Shown piece after piece: positions 50,583-60,487 of a DNA stretch of 64,000 nucleotides; the stretch's first letter is position 1, and every line of letters begins with the position of its first letter. Position numbers and translations under genes: made by a program. The stretch is taken from NCBI RefSeq assembly GCF_005885675.1, contig NZ_VANR01000003.1, forward strand, positions 186,001-250,000. Direction: 5' to 3'. The notes below the pieces were generated by a model. The model was not told the origin of the DNA. It did not search any database and worked only from the letters and a program-made list of their open reading frames with translations. This stretch comes from Polaribacter aestuariivivens. GTDB taxonomy: Bacteria > Bacteroidota > Bacteroidia > Flavobacteriales > Flavobacteriaceae.

Positions 50583-51923
50583 ATGAACTGGGAACAACTC
50601 CTTTCTTTAAAACGCTTTGGCGACACACAAAAACGTCCAAGAATAGCACAAGACGAAACACGTTTGGGTTTCGATGTAGATTTCGATAGAATTATATTTT
50701 CATCCGCATTTAGAAGCTTACAAGACAAAACACAAGTAATTCCGTTATCAGAAACCGATTTTGTACATACACGTTTAACACACAGTTTAGAAGTTTCTGT
50801 TGTAGGTAGAACTTTGGGTAGAAGAGTTGGAAAAGTGTTATTAGAACGTCACCCAAACTTAACAGAATTAGGCTATGCATTTAACGATTTTGGAGCCATT
50901 GTAGCAGCAGCTTCAGTAATGCACGATATTGGAAATCCTCCTTTTGGACATTCAGGAGAAAAAGCTATTGGCGAGTATTTTAAAACAGGAAAGGGCGCAA
51001 AATATAAAGCCGATTTAACAGATAAAGAATATCAAGATTTAATAGATTTCGAAGGAAATGCAAACGGATTTAAAATCTTAACAGAATCTAGAGAAGGTAT
51101 TTCTGGTGGTTTACGTTTAAGTTACGCCACTTTAGGAGCTTTTTTAAAATACCCAAAAGAAAGCCTACCAAAAAAACCTACAAACCATATTGTAGATAAA
51201 AAATACGGTTTTTTTCAATCAGAAAAAGACGCTTTTTTAGAAGTGGTAGAGGATTTAGGAATGAAGAAAAAATCTGCTACAGAAGACATTTCTTTTTACA
51301 GACATCCATTAGCCTATTTAGTAGAAGCTGCAGATGATATTTGCTACACGATTATCGATTTTGAAGATGGAATAAACCTCGGTTTAATCGAAGAAGATTT
51401 TGCTTTAGAATACATGATTAAGCTCGTAAAAGATACTATTGATATTAAAAAATACCATTCATTAAAACACAAAACCGACAGAATAAGCTATTTACGTGCC
51501 TTAGCAATAGGAGTTTTAATCAATGAAGCTGTAGAAATCTTTTTAGCCAACGAACAAACCATTTTAAATGGAACCTTTGAAAAATCATTATTAGACAAGT
51601 GTAAGTATGAAGCACAAATTAACGACATAATAAAAATAAGTGTAGATAAAATTTACAAAAGCACAGAGGTTATAGAAAAAGAAATAGCAGGTTATCGAAT
51701 TATTGCAGATTTATTAGATGTATTTTTAACAGCAATAAATAACAAGTATTTTGGTAAAGCATCTAACTTCGATAAACTAGTTTTAAATTTACTACCAAAA
51801 GAATACCAAACAGAAACTGCCAACCTGTATTCAAGAGTAATGCAAATTTGTAGTTATGTTTCAAGAATATCAGATAGTTATGCAATCAGAACTCATAAAA
51901 AATTAACAGGAAATATTATTTAG
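50583..51923 (+). CDS. dgt: Deoxyguanosinetriphosphate triphosphohydrolase (dGTPase)
   Basis: A 446-residue HD-domain enzyme. The N-terminal RIIFSSAFRSLQDKTQVIPL and TRLTHSLEV (H67) plus VMHDIGNPPFGHSGE (H114, D115) form the metal site, and DDICYTIIDFEDG supplies the last Asp. It hydrolyses dGTP (and often other dNTPs) to the nucleoside and tripolyphosphate. It follows nrdBA by a repeat-rich gap, so dNTP synthesis and dNTP breakdown are encoded side by side, though transcripts are probably separate because of the terminator. Confidence 0.92.
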   Translation: MNWEQLLSLKRFGDTQKRPRIAQDETRLGFDVDFDRIIFSSAFRSLQDKTQVIPLSETDFVHTRLTHSLEVSVVGRTLGRRVGKVLLERHPNLTELGYAFNDFGAIVAAASVMHDIGNPPFGHSGEKAIGEYFKTGKGAKYKADLTDKEYQDLIDFEGNANGFKILTESREGISGGLRLSYATLGAFLKYPKESLPKKPTNHIVDKKYGFFQSEKDAFLEVVEDLGMKKKSATEDISFYRHPLAYLVEAADDICYTIIDFEDGINLGLIEEDFALEYMIKLVKDTIDIKKYHSLKHKTDRISYLRALAIGVLINEAVEIFLANEQTILNGTFEKSLLDKCKYEAQINDIIKISVDKIYKSTEVIEKEIAGYRIIADLLDVFLTAINNKYFGKASNFDKLVLNLLPKEYQTETANLYSRVMQICSYVSRISDSYAIRTHKKLTGNII

Positions 51924-51939
51924 TACTATTAAATATCAT

Positions 51940-51947
51940 TAAATTTG
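51940..51947 (+). promoter_or_regulatory. -7 element of the BNR-repeat gene
   Basis: TAAATTTG, exact TAnnTTTG. It overlaps an upstream in-frame TTG and therefore supports the ATG at 51972 as start. Confidence 0.55.
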
Positions 51948-51971
51948 GCTACTTTTTTTAAAAAAACACCT

Positions 51972-54668
51972 ATGAATAAAAAATTATACATTTTTGCAGC
52001 AATAATCATTGTCGCTATTTTTTCAGTTACAGCAATTCAAAATAATGAAAACGATGCGGATAAAAGACAAAGAGAATATGCAGCATATATTGAGAATCAT
52101 CCATACTCAAAAAGAAAAGCTTTAAGTAAAAAAGAACTAAAAGCAATGCCAAAAAAAGATCGTCCAGATTTAGCTTTTGAGCAAGATTTCTTAAGAACAA
52201 TGGATCCAAAAACAAAAAGCATTCCTAGAAAACGATTTTTTGAAGCATTAGACTACGTAAAAAGATACAATAAAAATAAACCTAAAGGACAAAGAAAAGA
52301 AGGTGAAGATTTTTCATGGGTTTCTAGAGGACCAAACAATGTAGCTGGTAGAACAAGAGCTTTAATGTTTGATCCAAATGACCCAACAGACAAAAAAGTA
52401 TTTGCAGGTGGTGTTGGTGGAGGAATCTGGGTTAATAATGATATTACAGACGAAAATGTTTCTTGGAGTCAATTGGCTGCAGACATGTCTAACTTTGCAG
52501 TAACAGCAATGGACTATGATCCAGTTGTAACAACAACAATGTATGCAGGTACTGGAGAAGGTTATGGAAATATAGACGCCATAAATGGAGGAGGTATTTG
52601 GAAAAGTACAGATGGAGGCGCAACTTGGGTAAACTTACCAAGCTCAAGAATTTATGACCAAGTTTTTGATATTATTGTTAGAAATGAAGGTGGAGTAATA
52701 GGGGTTATTTATGCTGCTGTTAGAGATTTGGAGGGCACAACTGGTTCAGATTTAATAAGATCTTTAGATGGTGGTGAAACGTGGGATATTGTAAGTGATG
52801 AAATTGTTAGAGATTTAGAATTAGCATCAGATAATACGATTTGGTTCGGAACTGCAACTGGTTCTATTTTTTCGTCCTCAACCGGAACAAAATTTACTGC
52901 TAATTATACATCTTCAGTAGAAAATCCAAGAAGAGTAGATTTAGCAGTTGCTCAATCCAACCCTTCAGTGGTTTATGCTTTAATTGCAAACGGTAATGCA
53001 TTAGGAGAAATTGTAAAAACAACTGACGGAGGAACATCATGGACTACTACCGCAACAACTCCTTCAGATAGTAGAGATAGTACAGTGCCTAATGACGATT
53101 TTACAAGAGGTCAAGCATGGTATGATTTAATTGTACAAATAAGTCCAGTAAATGAAAATCACATTTATGTTGGTGGTATCAATACATTTAATTCGTTAGA
53201 TGGTGGTGATTCTTGGACAAAAATAACAAGTTGGTCCGATTTTTATGACGCAACAGTGAGTTATGCACATGCAGATCAACACAATATTATTTTCAGACCA
53301 AATCATCCAAATGAATTGTTAGTAGCAAATGATGGTGGTATTCAATACGCACCAGATTTAACAAAAGTTCCTACAACATTAACATTTGATCCTTATAACG
53401 AAGGCTTCTTTACTCGAAACAAAAATTTTAACATCACTCAGTTTTATTCTGGGGCTATAGACCCAGTGAATCCAAATGGATTTTTAGGAGGGTCACAAGA
53501 TAACGGATCTCAATTTCTAGAAACACCAGGTATAGCTTCTAGTGAAGAAGTTTGGGGAGGTGATGGAGGCTTTTGTTTTATAGATCAAACAGCTACAAAT
53601 GAAACAAGAGGTGTATATCAAATAGTATCTTTTACAAATAATAACTACTATTTGTTAGATTATACAGGAGGAAGCAGTGTTTGGATTTCATTGATAAACA
53701 ACCCTAATAATGGTAGCTTTATTAATGCTGCGGACTATGATAGTGAAAACAATGTTTTGTATTCTTATAACGATAATAATGAAATAACCACAGCAACTTT
53801 AAATGCAGATTTTGCAGATCAAGGATCATTCTCTGATTTTAAAGGAGTGAAAGATACAATTACAATTCCAGAGTTATTAAATTCAACAGTTACAAACATT
53901 AGAGTTTCTCCTTATAATAAGGAAAACAGGGCAGTTTATTTTTCAACATCAGGTGGTAGAATTGTAAAAAGAACTGCTGATGAAAACGTAGCAGTAAGAA
54001 CCAATTTTGCAGTTTTTGAAGGATCAATTTCTTGTTTAGAAATTGGAGCAACTGAGGATGAATTATTACTAACATATTCTAATTATGGAGTTGAGAGTGT
54101 TTGGTATTCAACAAATGGAGGTTTATCTTGGATAAATGTAGAAGGTAATTTACCAGATATGCCAGTAAGGTGGTCCTTATTCAACCCATTAAATAGAAAA
54201 CAAGTTATTTTAGCAACAGAGGCTGGTATTTGGAAAACAGACGACATTACTGCAACTACTGTTGTTTGGGAACCTGCTTCAACAGGAATGGGAAGTGTAA
54301 GAGTAGATATGTTACAATACAGAGCATCAGATAACACAGTTTTAGCAGCAACACATGGTAGAGGTATGTTTACAACAACCTTTACAGATGGAACAGCTTC
54401 TGTTGACGATGTTTTAACAGATAAAAAAGCTTTTACAGTATATCCAACAATCTCAAATGGAAACTTTACGATTTTTGCTAAAAATAGCTTAGGGAAATCT
54501 AAAATAAATATTTTTGATATTTCAGGAAGACAAGTTTACAAAGCTAATTTAGATTTTACTTCTGAAGAAAAACAAGAAATTTCTGTAAACTTAAATGCAG
54601 GAATTTATATCGTTAATGTTGTTGATGAGAATAATAAGAAATCATCAAATAAAATTATTATAGAATAG
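51972..54668 (+). CDS. BNR/sortilin-like repeat protein with T9SS sorting domain
   Basis: A protein of 898 residues from the chosen ATG; the frame is open 9 codons earlier but crosses a promoter box. It has a signal anchor or peptide (MNKKLYIFAAIIIVAIFSV). A beta-propeller section follows, with BNR-type loops: SWVSRGPNNVAGRTRA, then WKSTDGGATWVNL, SLDGGETWDIV, KTTDGGTSWTT, DGGDSWTKI and YSTNGGLSWINV. The C-terminal 75 or so residues (KKAFTVYPTISNGNF, NIFDISGRQVYK, AGIYIVNVVD...KIIIE) are a type A sorting domain for T9SS export. Such proteins are surface or secreted; some are proteases or glycoside hydrolases, but no catalytic set is visible. Confidence 0.85.
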   Translation: MNKKLYIFAAIIIVAIFSVTAIQNNENDADKRQREYAAYIENHPYSKRKALSKKELKAMPKKDRPDLAFEQDFLRTMDPKTKSIPRKRFFEALDYVKRYNKNKPKGQRKEGEDFSWVSRGPNNVAGRTRALMFDPNDPTDKKVFAGGVGGGIWVNNDITDENVSWSQLAADMSNFAVTAMDYDPVVTTTMYAGTGEGYGNIDAINGGGIWKSTDGGATWVNLPSSRIYDQVFDIIVRNEGGVIGVIYAAVRDLEGTTGSDLIRSLDGGETWDIVSDEIVRDLELASDNTIWFGTATGSIFSSSTGTKFTANYTSSVENPRRVDLAVAQSNPSVVYALIANGNALGEIVKTTDGGTSWTTTATTPSDSRDSTVPNDDFTRGQAWYDLIVQISPVNENHIYVGGINTFNSLDGGDSWTKITSWSDFYDATVSYAHADQHNIIFRPNHPNELLVANDGGIQYAPDLTKVPTTLTFDPYNEGFFTRNKNFNITQFYSGAIDPVNPNGFLGGSQDNGSQFLETPGIASSEEVWGGDGGFCFIDQTATNETRGVYQIVSFTNNNYYLLDYTGGSSVWISLINNPNNGSFINAADYDSENNVLYSYNDNNEITTATLNADFADQGSFSDFKGVKDTITIPELLNSTVTNIRVSPYNKENRAVYFSTSGGRIVKRTADENVAVRTNFAVFEGSISCLEIGATEDELLLTYSNYGVESVWYSTNGGLSWINVEGNLPDMPVRWSLFNPLNRKQVILATEAGIWKTDDITATTVVWEPASTGMGSVRVDMLQYRASDNTVLAATHGRGMFTTTFTDGTASVDDVLTDKKAFTVYPTISNGNFTIFAKNSLGKSKINIFDISGRQVYKANLDFTSEEKQEISVNLNAGIYIVNVVDENNKKSSNKIIIE

Positions 54669-54690
54669 TTTTAAAACTTATTTAAATTTA

Positions 54691-54719
54691 AAAAAAGGCG
54701 CTTAAGAGCGTCTTTTTTT
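54691..54719. terminator. Bidirectional terminator
   Basis: Stem AAAAAAGGCGCT/AGCGTCTTTTTT with TAAG loop, shared by the convergent BNR gene and dxs. The dxs stop codon is at its right end. Confidence 0.85.
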
Positions 54720-56487
54720 ATACGTAAGAATTTAGTAAATTAGATAGACTTTTAGGGTCTAAACCAATCATATGTTGCAATTGAGAAACCGTTCCATGTT
54801 CAATAAACATATCTGGTATACCCAACGTTTTTATTTGATGCGGGTACTTATTTTTAGCAGCAAACTCTAAAATAGAAGAGCCAAATCCGCCTTTTACTAC
54901 TCCATCTTCCACAGTAATTATAGAAGTGTGGTTTGCAAAAATTTCTTCTAATAAATTTTTATCTAAAGGTTTTACAAAACGCATATCGTAATGAGAAAAG
55001 TTGTCTCTTTCTGAAATTAGTTCTAAAGCATCTATAACGTTTTTAGCAATTGTTCCAATAGTTAAAATTGCAACTTTACTTCCTTTTTTCAAACAAGTAC
55101 CTGTTCCAATTTCAATATCTTCAAAAGATTTTTGCCACTCCAATAATTTTCCAGTTCCTCTTGGATAGCGAATTGCAATTGGGTTTTTCAACCCTTTTTG
55201 AGCCGTAAACAATATGTTTCTTAGCTCAATTTCGTTTCTAGGGGCAAATACAATTAAATTAGGAATGCAACGCAAATACGCTAAATCAAAAACTCCATGA
55301 TGTGTAGCACCATCTTCACCTACCAAACCAGCTCTGTCTAAACAGAAAATTACAGGTAAGTTTTGCAAAGCAACATCATGAATTACTTGGTCATATGCAC
55401 GTTGTAAAAATGTGGAATAAATATTACAAAACGGTATTAAACCTTGGGTAACCATTCCTGCTGCCAAAGTAACTGCATGTTGTTCTGCAATACCAACATC
55501 AAAAGTTCTTTCAGGAAATTTTTCGAGCATAAATTTTAAAGAACTTCCAGTTAACATGGCAGGAGTAATTCCCACAATTTTATCGTTTTTTTCTGCCAGT
55601 TCAACTAATGTTTTACCAAAAACATCCTGATATTTCGTATATAAACTTGCTTCTTTTTTAATGCGTTCTCCAGAAATTTTATCAAATTTTCCTGGGGCAT
55701 GATAGGTTACTTGATCATCTTCAGCTTGCTGTAAACCTTTTCCTTTTGTGGTAATTATATGTAAAAATTTAGGGCCTTTTACCGATTTTAAACGTTCTAA
55801 TTCTGATAGAATTTTAGGTAAATTATGTCCGTCAATGGGTCCAGAATAATCAAAATTTAAAGCTTTTATAATATTATTTTGAGCTGCTAACTTTCTGTCT
55901 GTTTTTACCTTTGTTAAATACTCTTTTAAAGCACCTACAGAAGGATCTATTCCAATAGCATTGTCATTTAAAATAATCAATAAATTTGCGTTAGAAACTC
56001 CAGCATGGTTTAAGGCTTCAAACGCCATTCCACTCGCAATAGAAGCATCACCAATAACTGCAATATGTTGTTTTTTGGTTTCACCTTTTAAGTTAGAAGC
56101 AATTGCCATCCCTAAAGCAGCAGAAATGGAAGTTGAAGAATGCCCAACTCCAAAAGCATCAAAATTACTTTCTTTTCTTGCGGGAAAACCGGCAATTCCA
56201 TCAAATTGCCTGTTGGTATGAAAAGTTTCTTTTCTACCCGTTAAAATTTTATGTCCGTAAGCCTGATGACCAACATCCCAAACTAATAAGTCGTTTGGTG
56301 TATCAAACAAATAATGCAATGCAATGGTTAATTCAACAACACCTAAACTAGCTCCTAAATGACCTTCTTTAGTAGAAACAACATCAATAATAAAATCACG
56401 CAATTCTTTTGCCAATTGTGGCAATTGCGTTCGATTTAATTTTCTTAAATCTTCAGGATTTGATATGTGGTCTAATAAGTTTTTCAA
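54718..56487 (-). CDS. dxs: 1-deoxy-D-xylulose-5-phosphate synthase
   Basis: A 589-residue thiamine-diphosphate enzyme starting at TTG (reads MKNLLDHISNPEDLRKL). An ATG 8 codons upstream is in frame, but a consensus -7 box lies between it and the TTG. Features: EGHLGASLGVVELTIALHY, HQAYGHKILTGR, the thiamine-binding VIGDASIASGMAFEALNHAG...LNDN (GDG-type motif) and the transketolase C-terminal half with GLVGEDGATHHGVFDLAYLR. It condenses pyruvate and glyceraldehyde-3-phosphate, the first step of the MEP isoprenoid route. Confidence 0.94.
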   Translation of the reverse strand: MKNLLDHISNPEDLRKLNRTQLPQLAKELRDFIIDVVSTKEGHLGASLGVVELTIALHYLFDTPNDLLVWDVGHQAYGHKILTGRKETFHTNRQFDGIAGFPARKESNFDAFGVGHSSTSISAALGMAIASNLKGETKKQHIAVIGDASIASGMAFEALNHAGVSNANLLIILNDNAIGIDPSVGALKEYLTKVKTDRKLAAQNNIIKALNFDYSGPIDGHNLPKILSELERLKSVKGPKFLHIITTKGKGLQQAEDDQVTYHAPGKFDKISGERIKKEASLYTKYQDVFGKTLVELAEKNDKIVGITPAMLTGSSLKFMLEKFPERTFDVGIAEQHAVTLAAGMVTQGLIPFCNIYSTFLQRAYDQVIHDVALQNLPVIFCLDRAGLVGEDGATHHGVFDLAYLRCIPNLIVFAPRNEIELRNILFTAQKGLKNPIAIRYPRGTGKLLEWQKSFEDIEIGTGTCLKKGSKVAILTIGTIAKNVIDALELISERDNFSHYDMRFVKPLDKNLLEEIFANHTSIITVEDGVVKGGFGSSILEFAAKNKYPHQIKTLGIPDMFIEHGTVSQLQHMIGLDPKSLSNLLNSYV

Positions 56488-56494
56488 GTCTATG

Positions 56495-56502
56495 CAAAAA
56501 TA
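56495..56502 (-). promoter_or_regulatory. -7 element of dxs promoter
   Basis: Minus-strand TATTTTTG ending 7 nt before the TTG start of dxs; same box and spacing as moaE. Divergent from tadA. Confidence 0.6.
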
Positions 56503-56544
56503 CAATTTCAATTTTTGTAATATTGATTTTTATTTTCAAAAAAA

Positions 56545-56994
56545 ATGATACAACCTTTTGATGACGTCTATTTTATGAAAAAAGCCTATCAAGAAGCAGA
56601 AAATGCTTTTGATAAAGGTGAAATACCTGTAGGAGCTATAATTGTTTTAAAAAATCAAATTATAGCAAGAGCACACAATTTAACTGAAACGTTAAACGAT
56701 GTGACTGCACATGCAGAAATGCAAGCTTTTACTGCAGCAGCCGATTTTTTAGGAGGTAAATATTTAAAAGATTGTGTATTGTATGTTACTTTAGAGCCTT
56801 GTCAAATGTGTGCAGGTGCTAGTTACTGGACCCAAATTGGTAAAATTGTATACGGAGCCTCAGAACCAGAAAGAGGTTTTATCAATTTAAAAACTTCACT
56901 TCATCCAAAAACAAAAGTTATTGGTGGAATATTAGAAAACGAATGTTTACAATTATTAAAACGTTTTTTTATTGAAAAGCGTAATTTGAACTAA
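56545..56994 (+). CDS. tadA: Nucleoside deaminase / tRNA adenosine deaminase
   Basis: A 149-residue zinc deaminase. The active site is HAE in TAHAEMQAF (H56, E58) and PCxxC in LEPCQMCAG (C86, C89). This layout fits TadA, which makes inosine at the wobble position of tRNA-Arg(ACG), essential in most bacteria. Other CMP/dCMP-family members such as guanine deaminase share the motifs, but the size and the sequence YWTQIGKIVYGASEPERG favour TadA. Divergent from dxs. Confidence 0.88.
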   Translation: MIQPFDDVYFMKKAYQEAENAFDKGEIPVGAIIVLKNQIIARAHNLTETLNDVTAHAEMQAFTAAADFLGGKYLKDCVLYVTLEPCQMCAGASYWTQIGKIVYGASEPERGFINLKTSLHPKTKVIGGILENECLQLLKRFFIEKRNLN

Positions 56995-57098
56995 CGTTAA
57001 AAAATGTTAATGTTTTACCAAAAAAATATTTAAAATTTGATATGTAGTTTGTTTTAGAGAACTTTAGCTTTTTAATTAAACATTCAAACTTTCTTCAA

Positions 57099-59600
57099 AT
57101 GAAAAATATTTTACTCACAATGGTATTGGTATTTGCTACGATTGCAAATTTTGCACAAGAAACACCAAAACCTAATTACAGAGCAGCTGCCAAATACTCT
57201 CCAACTAATTTGGCTAAAATGGTACACTCTACAAGTGTAAGACCACATTGGTTAAAAAAAGGAAATCGCTTTTGGTATGCTTACAAAACCTCAGAAGGTT
57301 CTAATCATTACATTGTAGATGCAGATAGAAAATCTAAAAAACCACTTTTTGACAATGTAAAAATGGCAAAATGGTTAACAGAAATTACCAAAGATCCTTA
57401 CGATGCAAAACATTTACCACGTTTAAATATTAAATTTAACGAGGCAGAAGATGCAATTCGTTTCAGAGTAACTTCTACAGAAGAAGTTGAGGTTGAAGAT
57501 GAAAAAGATGAAACAAAAAAAGACTCTACTTCAACAAAAAAAGCAAAGAAGAAAAAACCTAAAATGGAAAAAAAAGTATACCATTTAGAGTATAAATTAG
57601 GTGGAAACGGATTAACAATTTTAGATACAAAAAAAGAAGAAAAAAGACCTTGGAGAAGTTGGGCAAATGTTGCTCCAGACAGTTCTATTGTTTTATATTC
57701 TAAAAACTACAACTTATACTGGATGGATAAAATGAACTTTAAAAAGTTTATTAAAGATGAAAAAGATAGTACAGTTGTAGAAAACCAGTGGACAAAAGAT
57801 GGTGAAGAAAACTACGGTTATGGTGGAGGAAACAGAGGTCAAGATAATGAAGATATTGAAAAAAATAAAGACAAAAGAAAAGGTGTTTGGGGTACTTGGT
57901 CTCATGATTCTAAAAAGTTTGTTTTTCAAAAATCAGATTCTAGACACATAAAAGATTTATGGGTAATTAATTCTACAGAGAAAAAAAGACCAACTTTAGA
58001 AACGTATAAATATCATATGCCTGGTGAACAAGAATATTACAAATCTGAATTATTAATATTTGACATTCCAACAAAAACACATATAAAAGTTCCTTTAGAT
58101 ACTGTTCGTCAACAAAGTATTTCTGTATTTAGAGCACCAAGAAAAAAATCAAGTTATGACGATGATTTTACTCCTTCACTTTTATTATCAAAAAAAGGAA
58201 AAGTATACTTTAGTGTAATTTCTAGAGACCGTAAAAAATACGATATCAATGTTGCAGATATTAATACAGGAGAATACAAAACATTAATTGAAGAGCGTTT
58301 TAATACGTATATTGAGTCTCGTCCTTTAATTTTATTTAATAATGAAACAGAAATGTTACATTGGGCAGAACGTGATGGTTGGGCACATTTTTATTTATAT
58401 GATGCTGATGGAAACTTAAAAAATCAAGTGACAGAAGGTGATTATCATGTTGATGGTTTTGAAGGTTTAGATGAAAGAAGCAGAACACTTTATTTTACAG
58501 CAAATGGAGTAAATAAAGAACAAGACCCTTATTATTTACATAGTTATAAAATCAACCTTAATGGAAGTGGAATGAAAACACTAAATCCGGGAGATTTTAC
58601 AACAAACACAGATATGTCTGACTCTAATAAGTATTTTGTAAATAATTATTCAAGAGTAAATACTGTTCCAAAATCAAACTTAATGGATTCTAATGGAAGA
58701 GAAGTTATGGAGTTAGAAACTGCAGATTTATCGCAATTAATGGCTTCAGGTTATAAATTTCCAACACCATTTAAAGTAAAGGCAGATGATGGAATTACAG
58801 ATATTTATGGAGTAATGTATACACCTTTTGAAATGGATTCTACAAAAGTTTATCCATTATTAGAATATGTATACCCAGGACCTCAAACAGAAGCTGTAAA
58901 CAAATCTTTTTCATACAGAATGGATCGTTTAGATAGAATGGCACAAGTAGGTTTTGTAGTAATTACTTTAGGAAACAGAGGTGGACATCCAGATAGATCT
59001 AAATGGTATCACAATTATGGTTATGGAAACTTACGTGATTACGGTTTAGCCGATAAAAAATACGTAGCACAACAGTTAGCGAATAAATATAAATTTATTG
59101 ATATTGAAAAAGTAGGAATTTACGGTCATTCAGGAGGTGGGTTTATGTCTACAGCTGCAATGTTGGTATATCCAGATTTCTTTAAAGCCGCAGTTTCATC
59201 TGCAGGAAATCACGATAACAATGTATATAATTCATGGTGGAGTGAAACACATCATGGTGTTAAAGAAGAAATTGATGAAAAAGGAAAAATTTCTCATAAA
59301 TATAAAATTGATGACAACCAATCTTTAGCAAAAAACCTAAAAGGACATTTAATGTTAATTCATGGAGATATGGATAACAACGTACATCCAGCAGGAACCA
59401 TTAGAATGGCAAACGAATTAATTAAGGCAAACAAACGTTTTAAATTTATGATTATGCCAGGACAAAGACATGGTTTTGGAAACATGACAGAATACTCTTT
59501 CTGGTTAAGAGCCGATCATTTTAGTAAATATTTATTAGGTGTAGAAGCTACAGAAGTAGATAATATGTACATGAATTTAAACAAACCAATGAATAGATAA
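57099..59600 (+). CDS. S9 family serine peptidase (DPP IV-like)
   Basis: An 833-residue secreted peptidase with a signal peptide ending near IANFAQ. It has an N-terminal beta-propeller (about 60-560), with a low-complexity Lys/Glu insert around residues 129-155, and a C-terminal alpha/beta-hydrolase domain (about 580-833). Catalytic triad: S678 in GHSGGGFMS, the Asp in HGDMDNNVHPAG (about 757-759) and H791 in GQRHGFGN. It probably removes dipeptides from peptides in the periplasm or at the surface. The gene has its own terminator and no operon partner. Confidence 0.9.
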   Translation: MKNILLTMVLVFATIANFAQETPKPNYRAAAKYSPTNLAKMVHSTSVRPHWLKKGNRFWYAYKTSEGSNHYIVDADRKSKKPLFDNVKMAKWLTEITKDPYDAKHLPRLNIKFNEAEDAIRFRVTSTEEVEVEDEKDETKKDSTSTKKAKKKKPKMEKKVYHLEYKLGGNGLTILDTKKEEKRPWRSWANVAPDSSIVLYSKNYNLYWMDKMNFKKFIKDEKDSTVVENQWTKDGEENYGYGGGNRGQDNEDIEKNKDKRKGVWGTWSHDSKKFVFQKSDSRHIKDLWVINSTEKKRPTLETYKYHMPGEQEYYKSELLIFDIPTKTHIKVPLDTVRQQSISVFRAPRKKSSYDDDFTPSLLLSKKGKVYFSVISRDRKKYDINVADINTGEYKTLIEERFNTYIESRPLILFNNETEMLHWAERDGWAHFYLYDADGNLKNQVTEGDYHVDGFEGLDERSRTLYFTANGVNKEQDPYYLHSYKINLNGSGMKTLNPGDFTTNTDMSDSNKYFVNNYSRVNTVPKSNLMDSNGREVMELETADLSQLMASGYKFPTPFKVKADDGITDIYGVMYTPFEMDSTKVYPLLEYVYPGPQTEAVNKSFSYRMDRLDRMAQVGFVVITLGNRGGHPDRSKWYHNYGYGNLRDYGLADKKYVAQQLANKYKFIDIEKVGIYGHSGGGFMSTAAMLVYPDFFKAAVSSAGNHDNNVYNSWWSETHHGVKEEIDEKGKISHKYKIDDNQSLAKNLKGHLMLIHGDMDNNVHPAGTIRMANELIKANKRFKFMIMPGQRHGFGNMTEYSFWLRADHFSKYLLGVEATEVDNMYMNLNKPMNR

Positions 59601-59641
59601 TTCAAAAAAATGAATATTAATTCATTATAAATTTAATATTG

Positions 59642-59676
59642 AAAACTCTGAAGTAAAATTCAGAGTTTTTCTTTTT
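59642..59676 (+). terminator. Rho-independent terminator
   Basis: AAAACTCTGAA/TTCAGAGTTTT stem (59642-59652, 59659-59669) with a 6-nt loop and T-rich tail after the S9 peptidase. Confidence 0.85.
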
Positions 59677-59715
59677 TAAATATGAATAACTTATTTTTGA
59701 TAAAAACTTAGTAAT

Positions 59716-60483
59716 ATGACTACAGATAGAAAAAATGGAAGTTTATATACCCACATACATAATAAAATCGCAACGATAGAATTTGGGCATCCAGCCAGTA
59801 ATTCTTTTCCAAGTGAATTGTTAGACAGATTAACCAAAGAATTAATTTCTGTAGGAAATAATCCTGATATTTCTGTAATCATTTTAAAATCAGAAGGAGA
59901 AAAAGCCTTTTGTGCAGGCGCTTCTTTTGATGAATTAGTGGCTATTTCTAACTTACAAGAAGGTAAAGAATTTTTCTCAGGTTTTGCAAATGTGATAAAT
60001 GCCATGAGAACTTGTGGAAAACTAATTATTGGAAGAATTCAAGGAAAAACAGTTGGTGGTGGAGTTGGTTTAGCCTCTGCTTGCGATTATGTGTTGGCAA
60101 CAGAAAATGCTGCTATAAAATTGTCAGAATTTACCATAGGAATTGGTCCTTTTGTAATTGAACCAGCTGTTACAAGAAAAATAGGAGTTTCAGGAACTGC
60201 AGAATTGACTTTAGACGCAAGTAATTGGAAAAATGCTTATTGGGCAAAAGAAAAAGGTTTGTATGTAAAAGTTTTTGAAACCATAAAAGAATTAGATGAA
60301 GAAGTAGAAATTTTATCAGAAAAATTAGCTTCTTACAATCCTACAGCTTTGGTAGAAATGAAAAAAGCTTTGTGGAAAGGAACAGAAAACTGGAACAATT
60401 TATTAGCTGAAAGAGCTGCAGTTTCTGGTGAGTTAGTGTTGTCTGATTTTACGAAACAAGCATTAGAGAAATTTAAAAAGTAG
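59716..60483 (+). CDS. Enoyl-CoA hydratase/isomerase family protein
   Basis: A 255-residue crotonase-fold protein. The oxyanion-hole regions are visible as FCAGASFDELVAI and IQGKTVGGGVGLASACDYVLA. The residue that is often a catalytic Glu appears in KLSEFTIGIGPF. It could act in fatty-acid or phenylacetate-type breakdown; the precise substrate is not readable. The MOSC gene follows 4 bp later, so the two are probably co-transcribed. Confidence 0.85.
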   Translation: MTTDRKNGSLYTHIHNKIATIEFGHPASNSFPSELLDRLTKELISVGNNPDISVIILKSEGEKAFCAGASFDELVAISNLQEGKEFFSGFANVINAMRTCGKLIIGRIQGKTVGGGVGLASACDYVLATENAAIKLSEFTIGIGPFVIEPAVTRKIGVSGTAELTLDASNWKNAYWAKEKGLYVKVFETIKELDEEVEILSEKLASYNPTALVEMKKALWKGTENWNNLLAERAAVSGELVLSDFTKQALEKFKK

Positions 60484-60487
60484 TCTT

